DNA from: Phycisphaerae bacterium
Lineage (GTDB): Bacteria; Planctomycetota; Phycisphaerae; UBA1845
Direction of reading: 5' to 3'
Length of the DNA: 64,000 nucleotides
NCBI GenBank assembly: GCA_029260215.1
Contig: JAJDDQ010000021.1
Location: 1-64,000, forward strand
Shown: piece after piece, positions 7,562-16,294 of the stretch
Position numbering within the stretch: the first letter of the stretch is position 1
How the letters are laid out: each line of letters opens with the position of its first letter
Made by a program: the position numbers and the translations under genes
The notes under the pieces: generated by a model
Database searches by the model: none
What the model was told of the DNA's origin: nothing
Seen by the model: only the letters and a program-made list of their open reading frames with translations

Positions 7562-9322
7562 TCAATGCTTGAAGTGCCGCGTCCCGGTGAAGATCATCGC
7601 CACATCGCGCGCATCGCAAGCCGCGATCGTCTCCGCATCACGCTTCGACCCACCCGGCTGAATGATGGCCCGCACACCAGCGTCGATGAGGACATCAGGC
7701 CCGTCCCGAAAGGGAAAAAACGCATCCGAAGCAGCCGCCGACCCCGCCATCGCCGCCGCATGCCCGTTCTCCGTCGCCAGCCACGTCGCAATCCGGCAGC
7801 TCATCACCCGCGACATCTGCCCCGCACCGTTGCCGATCAGCATACCGTCCTTGCACAGGCTGATGGCGTTGCTCTTAGTATGCTTGCAAACCAACCAAGC
7901 CAGCCGAAGATCCCGCATTTCCGTGTCAGTCGGCGTTCGTTTGGTGACGACCTTCCATTCATCTTCATTCAGACCGACGGTGTCGCGGGTTTGCAACAAC
8001 ATGCCCCCGGTGATGGTGCGGTGCTCCTGCTCTTGGGAATCAGAATCAGTGTAAGTGTAAGTGTCGCCAACGCCGAGCAACCGAACACGATTGCCCCACT
8101 TCTTGCGTGTTTGAATGATATCGATCGCGTCATCGTCAAACGCCGGTGCCAACCACAATTCGATAAAGAAAGCACCGGGCGCAGCCGGATGCCCCAAGTC
8201 CTTGAGAGGCTTGCCGAATCGCTGATACGTCTCCATCACAGTCTCGGCGAACCCGGCATCGACTCTGAAATTGACGGCTAATACGCCGCCCATCGCGGCA
8301 TTGGGATCACCCAGATACGCGCGTCGGTACGTCTCGACCCGGGTCTCCTCGACCGACTGAGGTGCGCCATCCCGGATGCTTCCCCTGCCGGCACCGCAAG
8401 CATTCGTATGTTTGACGAAGACACACACCGGCGTAACCCTTGACATGGCCTCTTGTGTGGCACCACACGGCCGCGTCAACTCCGTGCAAAGTAATAACGC
8501 CGCGTCAGCGTCGGCAAGGTTGTTGAACGAAAGTGTTCCACCGGAAACCACACTTCGAAGCGACAACTCTTCTCCGGCCTGGTCTATGAACGCAGCCATT
8601 TGATGCGGGTTTTCGCCGTAACGAAGTTCCTGCACATGCTTCGGATAAAAAACTCGGTCTTCCTTGCTCTGATCAGAATTTTCCGCAGGAAAATCTGCGT
8701 CGCCGCACGAATCCAAGCGCGAAGCGGACATCTGTTGAGCGAAGTACTCTTCGACCCCGCGATCGTAGGACCGCGTCGTATTGAATGCGATGCCGGCAAG
8801 CCAAAAGCGCTCAGCCTCATCAACGCCTTGTGCTTCCCGAAAAAGGCTAAGCACATATTCGAGCCACTCAGTTTGCACGATCGGTACAACATGACGATGA
8901 TTCTTCGCGGCCGCCCGCAGCATGCACGGACCGCCAATATCAATCATCTCGATCGCGTCCTCGAACGTGCAATTCGGGTCAGCCACCGTCTCCGCGAACG
9001 GATAGAGATTGACCACCACCATGTCGATCGGTTCGATGCCCGCGTCGGACAACTGCTGCATGTGTTCCGGCTTGTCGCGGTCAGCCAGTATCGCAGCGTG
9101 TATCTTGGGGTGCAGCGTCTTGACCCGCCCGTCCAGCATTTCGCCGAACCCGGTCACCTCCTCAACCAGTGTCACCGGTATGCCCGAATCTCGAAGGAGC
9201 TTAGCCGTCCCGCCGGTCGAGAGAATTTCAATGCCGAATTCGCCGTGCAACGCCCGCGCGAACTCGACGATCCCGGTCTTGTCATATACACTAATCAGCG
9301 CACGTTTGATGGCAGCAGGCAT
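7562..9322 (-). CDS. purH: Bifunctional purine synthesis protein PurH (AICAR formyltransferase and IMP cyclohydrolase)
   Basis: 586 residues. It carries out the last two steps to IMP. The N-terminal IMP cyclohydrolase part has the MGS-like fold (ISVYDKTGIVEFA, EILSTGGTAKLL, RVKTLHPKIHA). The C-terminal AICAR transformylase part has RYGENPHQ and KHTNACGAG. In the latter the usual bacterial KHxNPCG reads N-A-C-G, while the catalytic Lys-His is kept. The protein is about 60 residues longer than E. coli PurH, with the extra mostly in acidic stretches of the transformylase half (for example DTYTYTDSDSQEQEH). ATG 9322 is preceded by an in-frame GTG at 9325; either could start. It stands alone on the minus strand, separate from purB. 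Confidence 0.95.
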   Translation of the reverse strand: MPAAIKRALISVYDKTGIVEFARALHGEFGIEILSTGGTAKLLRDSGIPVTLVEEVTGFGEMLDGRVKTLHPKIHAAILADRDKPEHMQQLSDAGIEPIDMVVVNLYPFAETVADPNCTFEDAIEMIDIGGPCMLRAAAKNHRHVVPIVQTEWLEYVLSLFREAQGVDEAERFWLAGIAFNTTRSYDRGVEEYFAQQMSASRLDSCGDADFPAENSDQSKEDRVFYPKHVQELRYGENPHQMAAFIDQAGEELSLRSVVSGGTLSFNNLADADAALLLCTELTRPCGATQEAMSRVTPVCVFVKHTNACGAGRGSIRDGAPQSVEETRVETYRRAYLGDPNAAMGGVLAVNFRVDAGFAETVMETYQRFGKPLKDLGHPAAPGAFFIELWLAPAFDDDAIDIIQTRKKWGNRVRLLGVGDTYTYTDSDSQEQEHRTITGGMLLQTRDTVGLNEDEWKVVTKRTPTDTEMRDLRLAWLVCKHTKSNAISLCKDGMLIGNGAGQMSRVMSCRIATWLATENGHAAAMAGSAAASDAFFPFRDGPDVLIDAGVRAIIQPGGSKRDAETIAACDARDVAMIFTGTRHFKH

Positions 9323-9398
9323 CACGTCACGATACCAAACACACCGCCCCCGGCAACCCGAGTAAGTTGACGCGCTCCATGCGATGGGTGCAACCCGA

Positions 9399-9431
9399 TG
9401 GGTGGCATGCCCACCTCAAAGGCGGGCATGT
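9399..9431. repeat. Dispersed hairpin repeat family B, copy 1
   Basis: GGTGGCATGCCCACCT, CAA, then AGGCGGGCATG form a stem with one mismatch around a short loop. A near copy is at 14950-14982 (CATGCCCGCCTCAAAG, then ACGGACATGCCACCC). Both are intergenic. Family A copy 2 follows directly. Confidence 0.55.
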
Positions 9432-9469
9432 TGCGCTTGCAGCGTAGTGGTTCGAGACGACAAAGACCG

Positions 9470-9541
9470 CGAGTGCCGCACGCTCTTTCAGAGCCGCGAC
9501 CCTGAAAGCGACCAAAGCGGGAGCACGAAGGGAGCAGTTGG
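9470..9541 (+). repeat. Dispersed repeat family A, copy 2
   Basis: Same orientation as the copy at 2602-2648. GTGCCGCACGCTCTTTCAGA and GCCGCGACC match it, and the end AGGGAGCAGTTG also matches after about 27 inserted bases. It is located upstream of purH on its 5' side, between purH and the end of the next minus-strand gene. Confidence 0.5.
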
Positions 9542-9643
9542 CGAGAACCCATGCATCGAGGTGTCACCATGTATCAGGCAGTGGTGAGCGCAATCACTCT
9601 GGATTTTGTGAAATGAATTCGCAAACGAGCTATGGCGACGTCG

Positions 9644-10663
9644 CTACTCGCCTGCGCCCATCATGTCGCTCATAGCCCAGTACTGGTGTCGCCCGCCGAT
9701 GCGCAGCACCGCCACAACCTCGCCCAAATCCGACGCCTGCTCAACAGCGTCGCGGAACGGCAGCTTCAAATCGGGCGTAGCCAACACCAACGCCCCATCG
9801 CGATGCACGATGCGCATCGAACGCAGCAACGCATTGCGACGGTCGCGCTCTTCTTCCAAATCGCGCTTGGCCAACAACAGCGACTCGCGCTCGCGCTCCA
9901 ACGCCTTACGCTTCCGCGACAAAACGATGAACGGCTCCTCCGTACCCCAGTTATCGAAGCTCTCATGAGCGATGCGGTCTTCGATGTTCATGTCCGGATC
10001 GCGGTACAACGCCTTCTGACGGGCACGCGAATAACGCACATCGAGGTACTCCGCACGGTCAGCCACAACATCCAGCTCGCGATCGATATCGTTGATCGCC
10101 TGGAAAAAGCAGACGTCGTGCTCCTGCCGAACCCTGTCGAGGTCCGCCACAAAATACACCTGCTCAATCATATCGCCCTGCCGAAGATGATCGAACTCCG
10201 TGCGCTCCAGTCCCTCGGTGTAGGAAAGATCGCGCGTCGGGTGCAGATGCTCCGCCTCCTGATGCTCATGACTGGGAAGACGAAGCGGAATGAACGAATG
10301 GGCCGCGAACGCGCGAGCCTGCTTGTGCTGCGCATTGCGGATTTCCAACTCACCGTAAACCGTCGCATCCTCCAGACCAGCCGCACTCTTGTACGCGATC
10401 CGATAGCGACCCGGCGGAAGATCGTACACCGCAAAATCCTCGGTCTCATGCTCAAGCCGGTTGCCGATCGGATCGTCCGAGCGGACAGCCGCACTCAGGT
10501 GAGCCTCGTCGCGCACGACCACCGTCGATCCGGGCGGAGCGTAGAATTGAACCTGGACAGCCTCCATCGACGTGGCACACCCCGTCGACAAACCGACCAG
10601 ACAAACAACAAACGCCACCGCGAGCGAGCGACGCATCATATTGGTACGCGAAACCCCGAACAT
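9644..10663 (-). CDS. Lipoprotein of unknown function with a coiled-coil C-terminal half
   Basis: 339 residues, not a family I recognise. ATG 10663 was chosen for its AGGAG seven bases upstream; upstream in-frame codons lack one. N terminus: basic stretch, hydrophobic segment and lipobox (VGLSTGC), so it is exported and lipid-anchored. Residues of about 30-110 contain a short PEGA-like beta segment (APPGSTVVVRDEA, VYDLPPGRYRIAY), as in proteins that format a value or decorate a surface. After that comes a highly charged helical part (RKRKALERERESLLLAKRDL) likely to form a coiled coil. His-rich patches occur near residue 130. It lies downstream of the beta-propeller gene on the same strand, 335 bases away. 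Confidence 0.7.
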   Translation of the reverse strand: MFGVSRTNMMRRSLAVAFVVCLVGLSTGCATSMEAVQVQFYAPPGSTVVVRDEAHLSAAVRSDDPIGNRLEHETEDFAVYDLPPGRYRIAYKSAAGLEDATVYGELEIRNAQHKQARAFAAHSFIPLRLPSHEHQEAEHLHPTRDLSYTEGLERTEFDHLRQGDMIEQVYFVADLDRVRQEHDVCFFQAINDIDRELDVVADRAEYLDVRYSRARQKALYRDPDMNIEDRIAHESFDNWGTEEPFIVLSRKRKALERERESLLLAKRDLEEERDRRNALLRSMRIVHRDGALVLATPDLKLPFRDAVEQASDLGEVVAVLRIGGRHQYWAMSDMMGAGE

Positions 10664-10998
10664 TGCGAGTCTCCTTCTGGGGATCGAAACGCCGCACCGG
10701 TCGGTGCCGCCCCTAAGCATCGGCCAGCCGGCGGAAATACGTCCGGACCAGCCGCTCCGAACTTGACGGAACGGATCGTAGCCGAGGCATGCAAAGTGTC
10801 AAGACTGCCCCGCCGGCGGAAGGGTGCATCCCAATACGGGTGCCAATTCGCAGTGCAGGGTGGCACGGTCTACCGGCGCAGTCGGTAGGCCGTGGGCGTT
10901 GCGGAACTCCACGGCCTGGCTGCGCCAGACCGTGCCACCCAGAATGGGATGCACCCCCGGCGGAACAGGGCATGCATCCCGGAACAAGGCGACCGAAT
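10664..10998. other. Intergenic region filled by a long nested palindromic repeat
   Basis: Apart from the ribosome binding site of the lipoprotein gene at about 10670-10675, most of this 335-base gap is repeat family C (10810-10963, described separately). A GCATCGGCCAGCCGGCGG stretch precedes it. I see no gene, and frames that cross it are antisense extensions. Confidence 0.6.
10810..10963. repeat. Dispersed repeat family C, full-length copy with nested inverted repeats
   Basis: The outer arms GGGTGCATCCCAAT (10822-10835) and AATGGGATGCACCC (10943-10956) are inverted with one mismatch, and GC-rich flanks CCGCCGGCGG and CCGGCGG extend them. The inner arms GGTGGCACGGTCT (10859-10871) and AGACCGTGCCACC (10927-10939) are a perfect 13-bp inverted repeat. 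Between these are two more hairpins, CACGGTCTACCG with CGGTAGGCCGTG and ACGGCCTGGC with GCCAGACCGT. The left part recurs at 31865-31907 and the right part at 33476-33558. The structure suits a MITE-like or REP-like element. Confidence 0.7.
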
Positions 10999-12264
10999 TC
11001 AGCGGTCCAAGCTGCTGCGAAACGGATCCCCGGGAATCTCGTGCAAGTGCAGCCCCAAGTGCATCCCACCTGGCCGGGCCGCCGCTTCGTGCGCGTGCTC
11101 GGTGAGGCCGGCTCGCGCTTGAATCACATCGTCGCGACGCAGATAGGGGTAATCGTCCGGCGCCGCGCACAACACTCGACCATCGGCAGCGAACAGGTAG
11201 ATTACAGCGTCGCGTTCGTTCGCAATGGTGCGTGCATCGTCCGGCAGGCGAAGAATGCGCTCGATGGACCCGGTATTGTTGTCCACGAACATGAGATCGC
11301 CCGATTCCGCTTCGAGCACCAGATGTTCCGCAGCGCGCGCTACAAACCGGCGCGCCAGGCGATTCTGCCACATCCGCTCACGCGAATCGACATCGAACGT
11401 GAACAGGCCTTCACCCGGACAATACTGATACAACGTCCGCTGAACGACCGTCGGCGTATCGAACAAAGGCCCCGGCAACAGGTACCGCCGAATGCGCTCG
11501 CCCGTATCGGTATCCAAAACGTGAATGTTGCGGTCCGTTCCCGCGAAGTACACACCCGACTCATCCACATGCAAACCGCCGGCCACCTCGGCCCGCACAC
11601 TGTATGCCCAGAGCAGCCGCTTGTCCGACGGGCGCACGCAATAGACCACGCCGCCGTCCGAAACGGCATACAACCTGCCGAATTTCAGTACCGGTTGCGA
11701 CGTGACCGATCCGCGCACACGCGCTTCCCACGCCACACCCGACACAGCGCCCCCGTCGGCCCAGTGAAGATTTTGCAACAACCCGTGGCTTGTCCCCAGG
11801 AAAACGGAAGACCCCGCCGCCACGGCGCCGCCGCCACCCGAGGAAGGCAGCGAAATGTCCGCCACGAGACTCCCCTGGCGCCGATCGAAAAGCTGGACGC
11901 GCGAATGCGTCGCGAAAACGACAGGCCCGTCGCCCGCATCGTTCACCAGATGCGACGGTGCGTGCTCGCGCACGATGTGCTCATCGAGATCGACCACCCA
12001 ACGCATAACGCCGGTGTCCGCATGAACCGCAACAATGCGCCCGGAAGACGCGACAAAATAAAGGTTTTCATCGAGCAGGTAAGCCCAGCGAATCCCCTCA
12101 CCACCAACCGGCAGCGTCATGTCCCAATACTTCTGATAGCCCACCGCAGCCAAACGCTCCGGGGAGACCAGCTCCTTCGAAAACTGCGCCTGCGAAGCGG
12201 TGCAAACCGCGATCAGCAACACGCCAGCCAGACAGGCCTTCCGTGTCCAACGTTCGTTTTGCAT
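10999..12264 (-). CDS. Secreted PQQ-type beta-propeller repeat protein
   Basis: 421 residues. ATG 12264 gives a classical signal peptide (MQNERWTRKACLAGVLLIAV, cleavage after SQA). The body is a run of beta-propeller blades with the usual wording of PQQ-like or BamB-like proteins: SGRIVAVHADTGVMRWV, SRVQLFDRRQGSLVADI, RNIHVLDTDTGERIRRY and SGDLMFVDNNTGSIERI. The blades are short, and no quinone-binding residues are identifiable, so an enzyme is unlikely; a scaffold or binding role outside the cytoplasm fits better. It follows the TlpA-like gene by 63 bases on the same strand, so the two are probably co-transcribed. BamB of the outer membrane assembly complex is a possible relative, but the propeller fold alone does not prove it. 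Confidence 0.75.
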   Translation of the reverse strand: MQNERWTRKACLAGVLLIAVCTASQAQFSKELVSPERLAAVGYQKYWDMTLPVGGEGIRWAYLLDENLYFVASSGRIVAVHADTGVMRWVVDLDEHIVREHAPSHLVNDAGDGPVVFATHSRVQLFDRRQGSLVADISLPSSGGGGAVAAGSSVFLGTSHGLLQNLHWADGGAVSGVAWEARVRGSVTSQPVLKFGRLYAVSDGGVVYCVRPSDKRLLWAYSVRAEVAGGLHVDESGVYFAGTDRNIHVLDTDTGERIRRYLLPGPLFDTPTVVQRTLYQYCPGEGLFTFDVDSRERMWQNRLARRFVARAAEHLVLEAESGDLMFVDNNTGSIERILRLPDDARTIANERDAVIYLFAADGRVLCAAPDDYPYLRRDDVIQARAGLTEHAHEAAARPGGMHLGLHLHEIPGDPFRSSLDR

Positions 12265-12327
12265 GGTCAATATCCGGGTTGGATTGTGGCGCGCATGACG
12301 GCGATCGTGCGATGAGGAACGCACGGA

Positions 12328-13395
12328 CTATTGTACCTGCTCGGCTTGAAGCGATTTACAGACCCTGTAGAAATCAGCCACTTTTTCCATGGCGGCGCGA
12401 CGGGCATCATCGCCGTTGACCATCGCGATGGCCTTGGTTTGCAGGTCGATGGCGCGATCGACCAAGCCAATCTCGAACAACGCCCGCGCGTATGTGTCCA
12501 GCGTCACGCAGTCAGTCCCCTCACACGCATCGTAGGCGGCTTTGGCGGCGTTGAGCGCGAGGACGGGTTTGCGATTTTCGAGGTCTGAAATACTCATCAA
12601 AGAAATTGCGAGTGTGGTCAGTGCCTTTGAATTCGTGCGGTTCGCAGCGATGTGACTCTCAACCCACTCCTTCAGGCCCGCTTCATCGTCTGTCTCAAAC
12701 AGGCAGGCGTAAATCATCGCGCCCATAGCTGAATCGTTTTGCGGATCCAATCCCAATATGGTCTTGGCCATGGATTTGAAGCCTTCCCACTCACCGGCTT
12801 GCTGCAACCGGTTGAGACGTTGATACATCGGCATCAACTTCTCCTGGAGCACGGCGTAGCTGGCGTCGTAGGTTCCCTTGACCACCTGATCGACAATCTC
12901 GGGAACGGTCGGATCCAACGGATGGCCGTGCCAAACGAGTTTGCCGTTCTTGTCCACCAGAAACGCCCAAGGCAGGCCGTATGCTCCGACCGCACCCATA
13001 TAGGCATCAACCGTCTTGCGGGCACCGTCGTACGCAATTGTGTAGCTCATGGCATCGCCGCGCGCACGGACGAAGCGTTTGACCTTGGTCAGCGTCTCCC
13101 CTTTGCCGGGGCTGGCGATGCCGAGGACTACCAGGTCTTTCTTGTGTTTACGCTGCATCTCGGTGAGATGCGGGATGGATTCGATGCACGGCGGGCACCA
13201 CGTCGCCCAGAATTCGACGAACACAGCCCGCTTGCCTTTTTCCTTGCCAACGTCAATGGGATCACCCCTGACCCAATCGCTGATGGTCAGCTTGGGGGCG
13301 TCGTCGCCCAGCTTCAGCGACTGCCCAAACGCGCCCTGCCCCGTGAAAACCAAGGCTGCAAGCGCCAGCACCATCGCCCGATTTGACCCATTCAT
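12328..13395 (-). CDS. TlpA/ResA-like exported thioredoxin with a helical C-terminal extension
   Basis: 355 residues. Signal peptide at 1-24 (MNGSNRAMVLALAALVF, cleavage near AFG). Thioredoxin domain at about 30-180: FVEFWATWCPPC with the redox pair Cys67 and Cys70, then YGLPWAFLVDKNGKLVWHGH with the cis-Pro. Such proteins reduce disulfides or feed electrons outside the cytoplasm, for example in cytochrome c maturation. The last 170 residues are helical with TPR-like spacing (KAAYDACEGTD, YARALFEIGLVDRAIDLQTK), which may recruit a partner. It is close to the beta-propeller gene downstream. No cytochrome maturation genes are in the window, so the target is open. Confidence 0.88.
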   Translation of the reverse strand: MNGSNRAMVLALAALVFTGQGAFGQSLKLGDDAPKLTISDWVRGDPIDVGKEKGKRAVFVEFWATWCPPCIESIPHLTEMQRKHKKDLVVLGIASPGKGETLTKVKRFVRARGDAMSYTIAYDGARKTVDAYMGAVGAYGLPWAFLVDKNGKLVWHGHPLDPTVPEIVDQVVKGTYDASYAVLQEKLMPMYQRLNRLQQAGEWEGFKSMAKTILGLDPQNDSAMGAMIYACLFETDDEAGLKEWVESHIAANRTNSKALTTLAISLMSISDLENRKPVLALNAAKAAYDACEGTDCVTLDTYARALFEIGLVDRAIDLQTKAIAMVNGDDARRAAMEKVADFYRVCKSLQAEQVQ

Positions 13396-13570
13396 CGTTA
13401 CTACTCCGGCGGGAAATCCCTACCCCATGCCCCGTGTTCGGAGCGTGTTCCAAGCCCAACATTGCCTGTAGTTTAAGCGCGACAGGCTGGTAAATCAACG
13501 AATCCGCACGCGGAAGCCGTTTCGTCGCGACGCTCACCTCTGCCGACAAAACCCGACAAACGGTACCCAT

Positions 13571-14737
13571 TCACCCCGCCCGGCATGCCAGACGTCGCAA
13601 ACGTGCGCACGCCTCCTCCAGATCGGCCATCTTCTTCGCGTAGCAGAATCGAAGCTGGTTTTGGCCGTCCTTCGGATCACGATAGAAAGCCGACCCCGGC
13701 ACGGTGGCAACGCCGACCTCCTCCAGAATCGATTCCGTCGCGTGCGTTGCGTCGCGATATCGGCCCGCCTCGAAGGCCGCCAGCATATAGTAACTGCCGT
13801 TGGGCACATACGGCTCGAATCCGATCTCGCGCAAAGTGCCAGCCAACATGTCGCGTTTGACGAGGTAATCGTCCGTCATGTCCCGATAATACTGATCGGG
13901 CAGATTCAAGCCGGCGACGATTCCGTGCTGCAAAGGCGACGGGGCACAAATCGTCAGGTGGTCGCTGACCACGCCCATCTTGTCGATCACCTCCGCCGGT
14001 CCGATCGCATAGCCCACACGCCAACCCGTGACCGCGTACGTTTTCGACGCCCCGCTGATGGTGAGGGTTCTGCCCTCGCCGTCGGGCAGGCTGCCGGCGC
14101 TCACGTGGGGCGCTCCGTAGGTGATGTACTCGTAAATCTCATCCGTCACGACCCAGGCGTTGTGCTTTTTGGCCAACGCGGTGATTTCGTTCAGTTCCTC
14201 TTCGGAAAACACTTTGCCGCTGGGGTTGGCCGGCGTGTTGATGAGCACGATGCGCGTGCGTTCGTTGAACGCGGCAGCCAACTCGTCAGATTTGTATCGC
14301 CAGCCGGGCGGATGTGTATCCACGTACCGCAACTTGTTGCCGAACAGCGTCAGCAGATTCACGTGATAGCTGTAATACGGTGAAAATACGATGGCTTCGT
14401 CGCCAGGGTTCATCAACGTCAACGCGGCGCAGGCGAAGGCTGCGGCTGTGCCTACGGTAACGGCAATTTCGGTTTCGGGATCGGCTTTGATTCCGTTGAA
14501 CGCGAGCATCTTGTCCGCGATGGCTCCGCGAAGCTCGGCAATGCCGCGCATGTGCGTGTAGATAGCGTGGTCTTCATCGATGGCCAGCTTCGCGGCGGCT
14601 TTGACTTCGGGCGGTGCCGGCTGATCGCACACACCCTGTGAAAGGTTCACACCGCCGACCCGCGCGCACCACGCCGAGAACCTGCGAATGTCCGACTGCT
14701 GAAGCGACTCAACCCGTTCGGCGAAACGAATGTCCAT
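13571..14737 (-). CDS. PLP-dependent aminotransferase, class I/II
   Basis: 388 residues. ATG 14737 is preceded by GGGAG eight bases upstream; a longer frame to 14995 lacks similarity in its extra part. Fold-type I signature: SGASKTYAVTGWRVGYA with the PLP-binding Lys232, NTPANPSGKVF, the DEIYEYI Asp that pairs with the pyridine nitrogen, and FSPYYSYH. A C-terminal Arg in NQLRFCYAKK probably holds the substrate carboxylate. Members of this subgroup include aspartate, aromatic and kynurenine aminotransferases, so the amino acid cannot be fixed. It precedes the thioredoxin/propeller pair on the same strand with a 175-base gap, perhaps its own transcript. Confidence 0.9.
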   Translation of the reverse strand: MDIRFAERVESLQQSDIRRFSAWCARVGGVNLSQGVCDQPAPPEVKAAAKLAIDEDHAIYTHMRGIAELRGAIADKMLAFNGIKADPETEIAVTVGTAAAFACAALTLMNPGDEAIVFSPYYSYHVNLLTLFGNKLRYVDTHPPGWRYKSDELAAAFNERTRIVLINTPANPSGKVFSEEELNEITALAKKHNAWVVTDEIYEYITYGAPHVSAGSLPDGEGRTLTISGASKTYAVTGWRVGYAIGPAEVIDKMGVVSDHLTICAPSPLQHGIVAGLNLPDQYYRDMTDDYLVKRDMLAGTLREIGFEPYVPNGSYYMLAAFEAGRYRDATHATESILEEVGVATVPGSAFYRDPKDGQNQLRFCYAKKMADLEEACARLRRLACRAG

Positions 14738-15047
14738 AGGGATACTCCCGAAACGTTCAAAGGCCCCAACCCACCGCCAACTCATTCTATCGGCTACCGC
14801 GTTCCCGGACCACCAGAGCGTCCGAAGTTTGGAACACCGGGCTAATATGAATAGAACGTCGCAGGCGCGCACTTCTTGACCGAAAAAAGCGCGCGCCCGT
14901 GGGGCCGTACTGAGAACGCTGATTGGAGTACGATTTCGGGGGGGGCTGCTCCATGCCCGCCTCAAAGACGGACATGCCACCCACGAGCGTTCCATTCACC
15001 CGCTACCCCCCCGATCGCGCGTACATTCAGAATCCGTAAATGGAATG
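14738..15047. other. Intergenic region with a family B hairpin
   Basis: This 310-base gap lies between the aminotransferase start and the stop of the next minus-strand gene. It contains repeat family B copy 2 (14950-14982) and a G-run at 14938-14945. Nothing in it looks coding. Confidence 0.5.
14950..14982. repeat. Dispersed hairpin repeat family B, copy 2
   Basis: CATGCCCGCCT, CAA, AGACGGACATG, then CCACCC. It shares the core and the GGTGGCATG/CATGCCACC edge with the copy at 9399-9431. Confidence 0.55.
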
Positions 15048-16001
15048 TCAGCGGTTTGCGCCGGTGAACGCGATCTGGAATTGGCCGAAGTCCACGAGAT
15101 CGACATCGCCATCTTCGTCCGAGTCGAATGACGGCTCGCCGACACAAACCGTGAGAGCGAGTGGGTCGCTCGTCACAGACTCATCGTCGGCATCGGTGAC
15201 GACAAGCCTGTACGTCGTGGACGATTCCGGGGAAACGATGACGGTGGGGTCTGACCCGATCGACGACCATGTGTCTGCTCCGACCTGCTCCTGCCAGTCG
15301 AAAGCGAACGGCGGGACACCGCCTGAGATAACGGCTACGAGTTCCACGTCGTCCAAGCTGCATGCCGTACCGCATCCGCCGTCGGCTTCGATCGTGACGC
15401 CCAACGGCCCGAACCCGGAGGCGGGCGAGAAGTTATCAAAAGCGAGGCCTATGTTGTTACCTCCTGCACCGGTATATCGAAGTCGAATGCGGTGTATGGC
15501 GGGCGTGGGGAACTGAAACATCCACGGCGACGCCGACCCGTTTCCCGCAGGACTCAGGACGATCGTTTCGAGCAGGACGTCTTTGGCACCGTACGCTTCG
15601 ACGGACCATTGTTCACTAAAGTCGATGTCGATGATGACGCCCGATGCCTGCTGTGCAGGCGTTGAATAGTCGATAACCAGCGGCGACGGCGGGGAGCCGA
15701 CAACGCCGTCGTCGGTCAGAAACGACACCCCGACATTAATGTTGGGTCGCGGCATATCGGGACCACCAAAACCCGCGAACGCGGTCTGGGGCGGCCCGAC
15801 CTTGGCGATGACCGGAAAATTTCCGTCCTCCAGGCTGAACGAAACACCGAACTCCGCTTCATATTGATCCGAGATGGTCTGCCCGTCCGCCGGGATTGTA
15901 CCGTTGGGGAGTGTCTCGAAGTCGAGTACCTGGCCATCAGCCCGCAGGCCGGCGACCCCGACAATCAAAAGTGCCCATGCGAAACGACTTACCGAGTTCA
16001 T
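15048..16001 (-). CDS. Secreted protein with a dockerin-like C-terminal repeat
   Basis: 317 residues. ATG 16001 has AGGAGG nine bases upstream and opens a signal peptide (MNSVSRFAWALLIVGVAG, cleavage near ADG). Residues of about 25-200 form a beta-rich domain starting LDFETLPNGTIPADG, the wording of extracellular jelly-roll domains; an Ig/PKD-like part follows (VISGGVPPFAFDWQE). The last 25 residues read DSDEDGDVDLVDFGQFQIAF, which matches the Ca2+-binding dockerin/EF-hand-like loop DxDxDGxVDxxD common in planctomycete secreted proteins. The tail may dock to a cohesin-like partner or act in surface sorting. No cohesin gene is in the window. Function otherwise unknown. Confidence 0.75.
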   Translation of the reverse strand: MNSVSRFAWALLIVGVAGLRADGQVLDFETLPNGTIPADGQTISDQYEAEFGVSFSLEDGNFPVIAKVGPPQTAFAGFGGPDMPRPNINVGVSFLTDDGVVGSPPSPLVIDYSTPAQQASGVIIDIDFSEQWSVEAYGAKDVLLETIVLSPAGNGSASPWMFQFPTPAIHRIRLRYTGAGGNNIGLAFDNFSPASGFGPLGVTIEADGGCGTACSLDDVELVAVISGGVPPFAFDWQEQVGADTWSSIGSDPTVIVSPESSTTYRLVVTDADDESVTSDPLALTVCVGEPSFDSDEDGDVDLVDFGQFQIAFTGANR

Positions 16002-16294
16002 GCTCGTCCTCCTCAAGACACCGCCCATTGGTTTACATCTGCGTGGTTGATTCGCGTACAGAGCACCCCGCCTGCCCCGCAAGAAGGCTGACAGGCTGCT
16101 GCGTATCGCAATTTTGGTGCGACCGGCGTTGGTACGCGACGCGCGGTGATTGTACACGATCCCGCGACGGTAATCCGGCGTAAAAAGGAAACAACGCCGG
16201 AAGCGGATTATCGGCCGCTTCCGGCGTGGGTAGATTTCTTATTATGAACGGGGTCTTTCGCCTAAATGCCCCGATGGCCGATTTCGGCAGGCCG
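16002..16294. other. Intergenic region between the dockerin-tailed protein and hppA
   Basis: It holds the hppA terminator (16182-16226) and the unmarked promoter of the downstream minus-strand gene. Nothing else is recognisable. Confidence 0.5.
16182..16226 (-). terminator. Rho-independent terminator of hppA
   Basis: CGCCGGAAGCGG (16195-16206) and CCGCTTCCGGCG (16215-16226) form a perfect 12-bp stem with an 8-base loop. On the minus strand the stem is followed by TTGTTTCCTTTTT. It lies about 70 bases past the hppA stop codon and reads in the right direction. Confidence 0.85.

Noticed and set aside
9049-9104. The altered KHTNACG motif of PurH as a sign of lost activity
   Set aside because: The catalytic Lys-His is intact and some PurH proteins vary at the Pro; not a real defect.
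9632-12315. Long plus-strand frames of 418 and 508 codons
   Set aside because: Both are antisense shadows of the lipoprotein and beta-propeller genes, Arg/Gln/His-rich and crossing repeat C.
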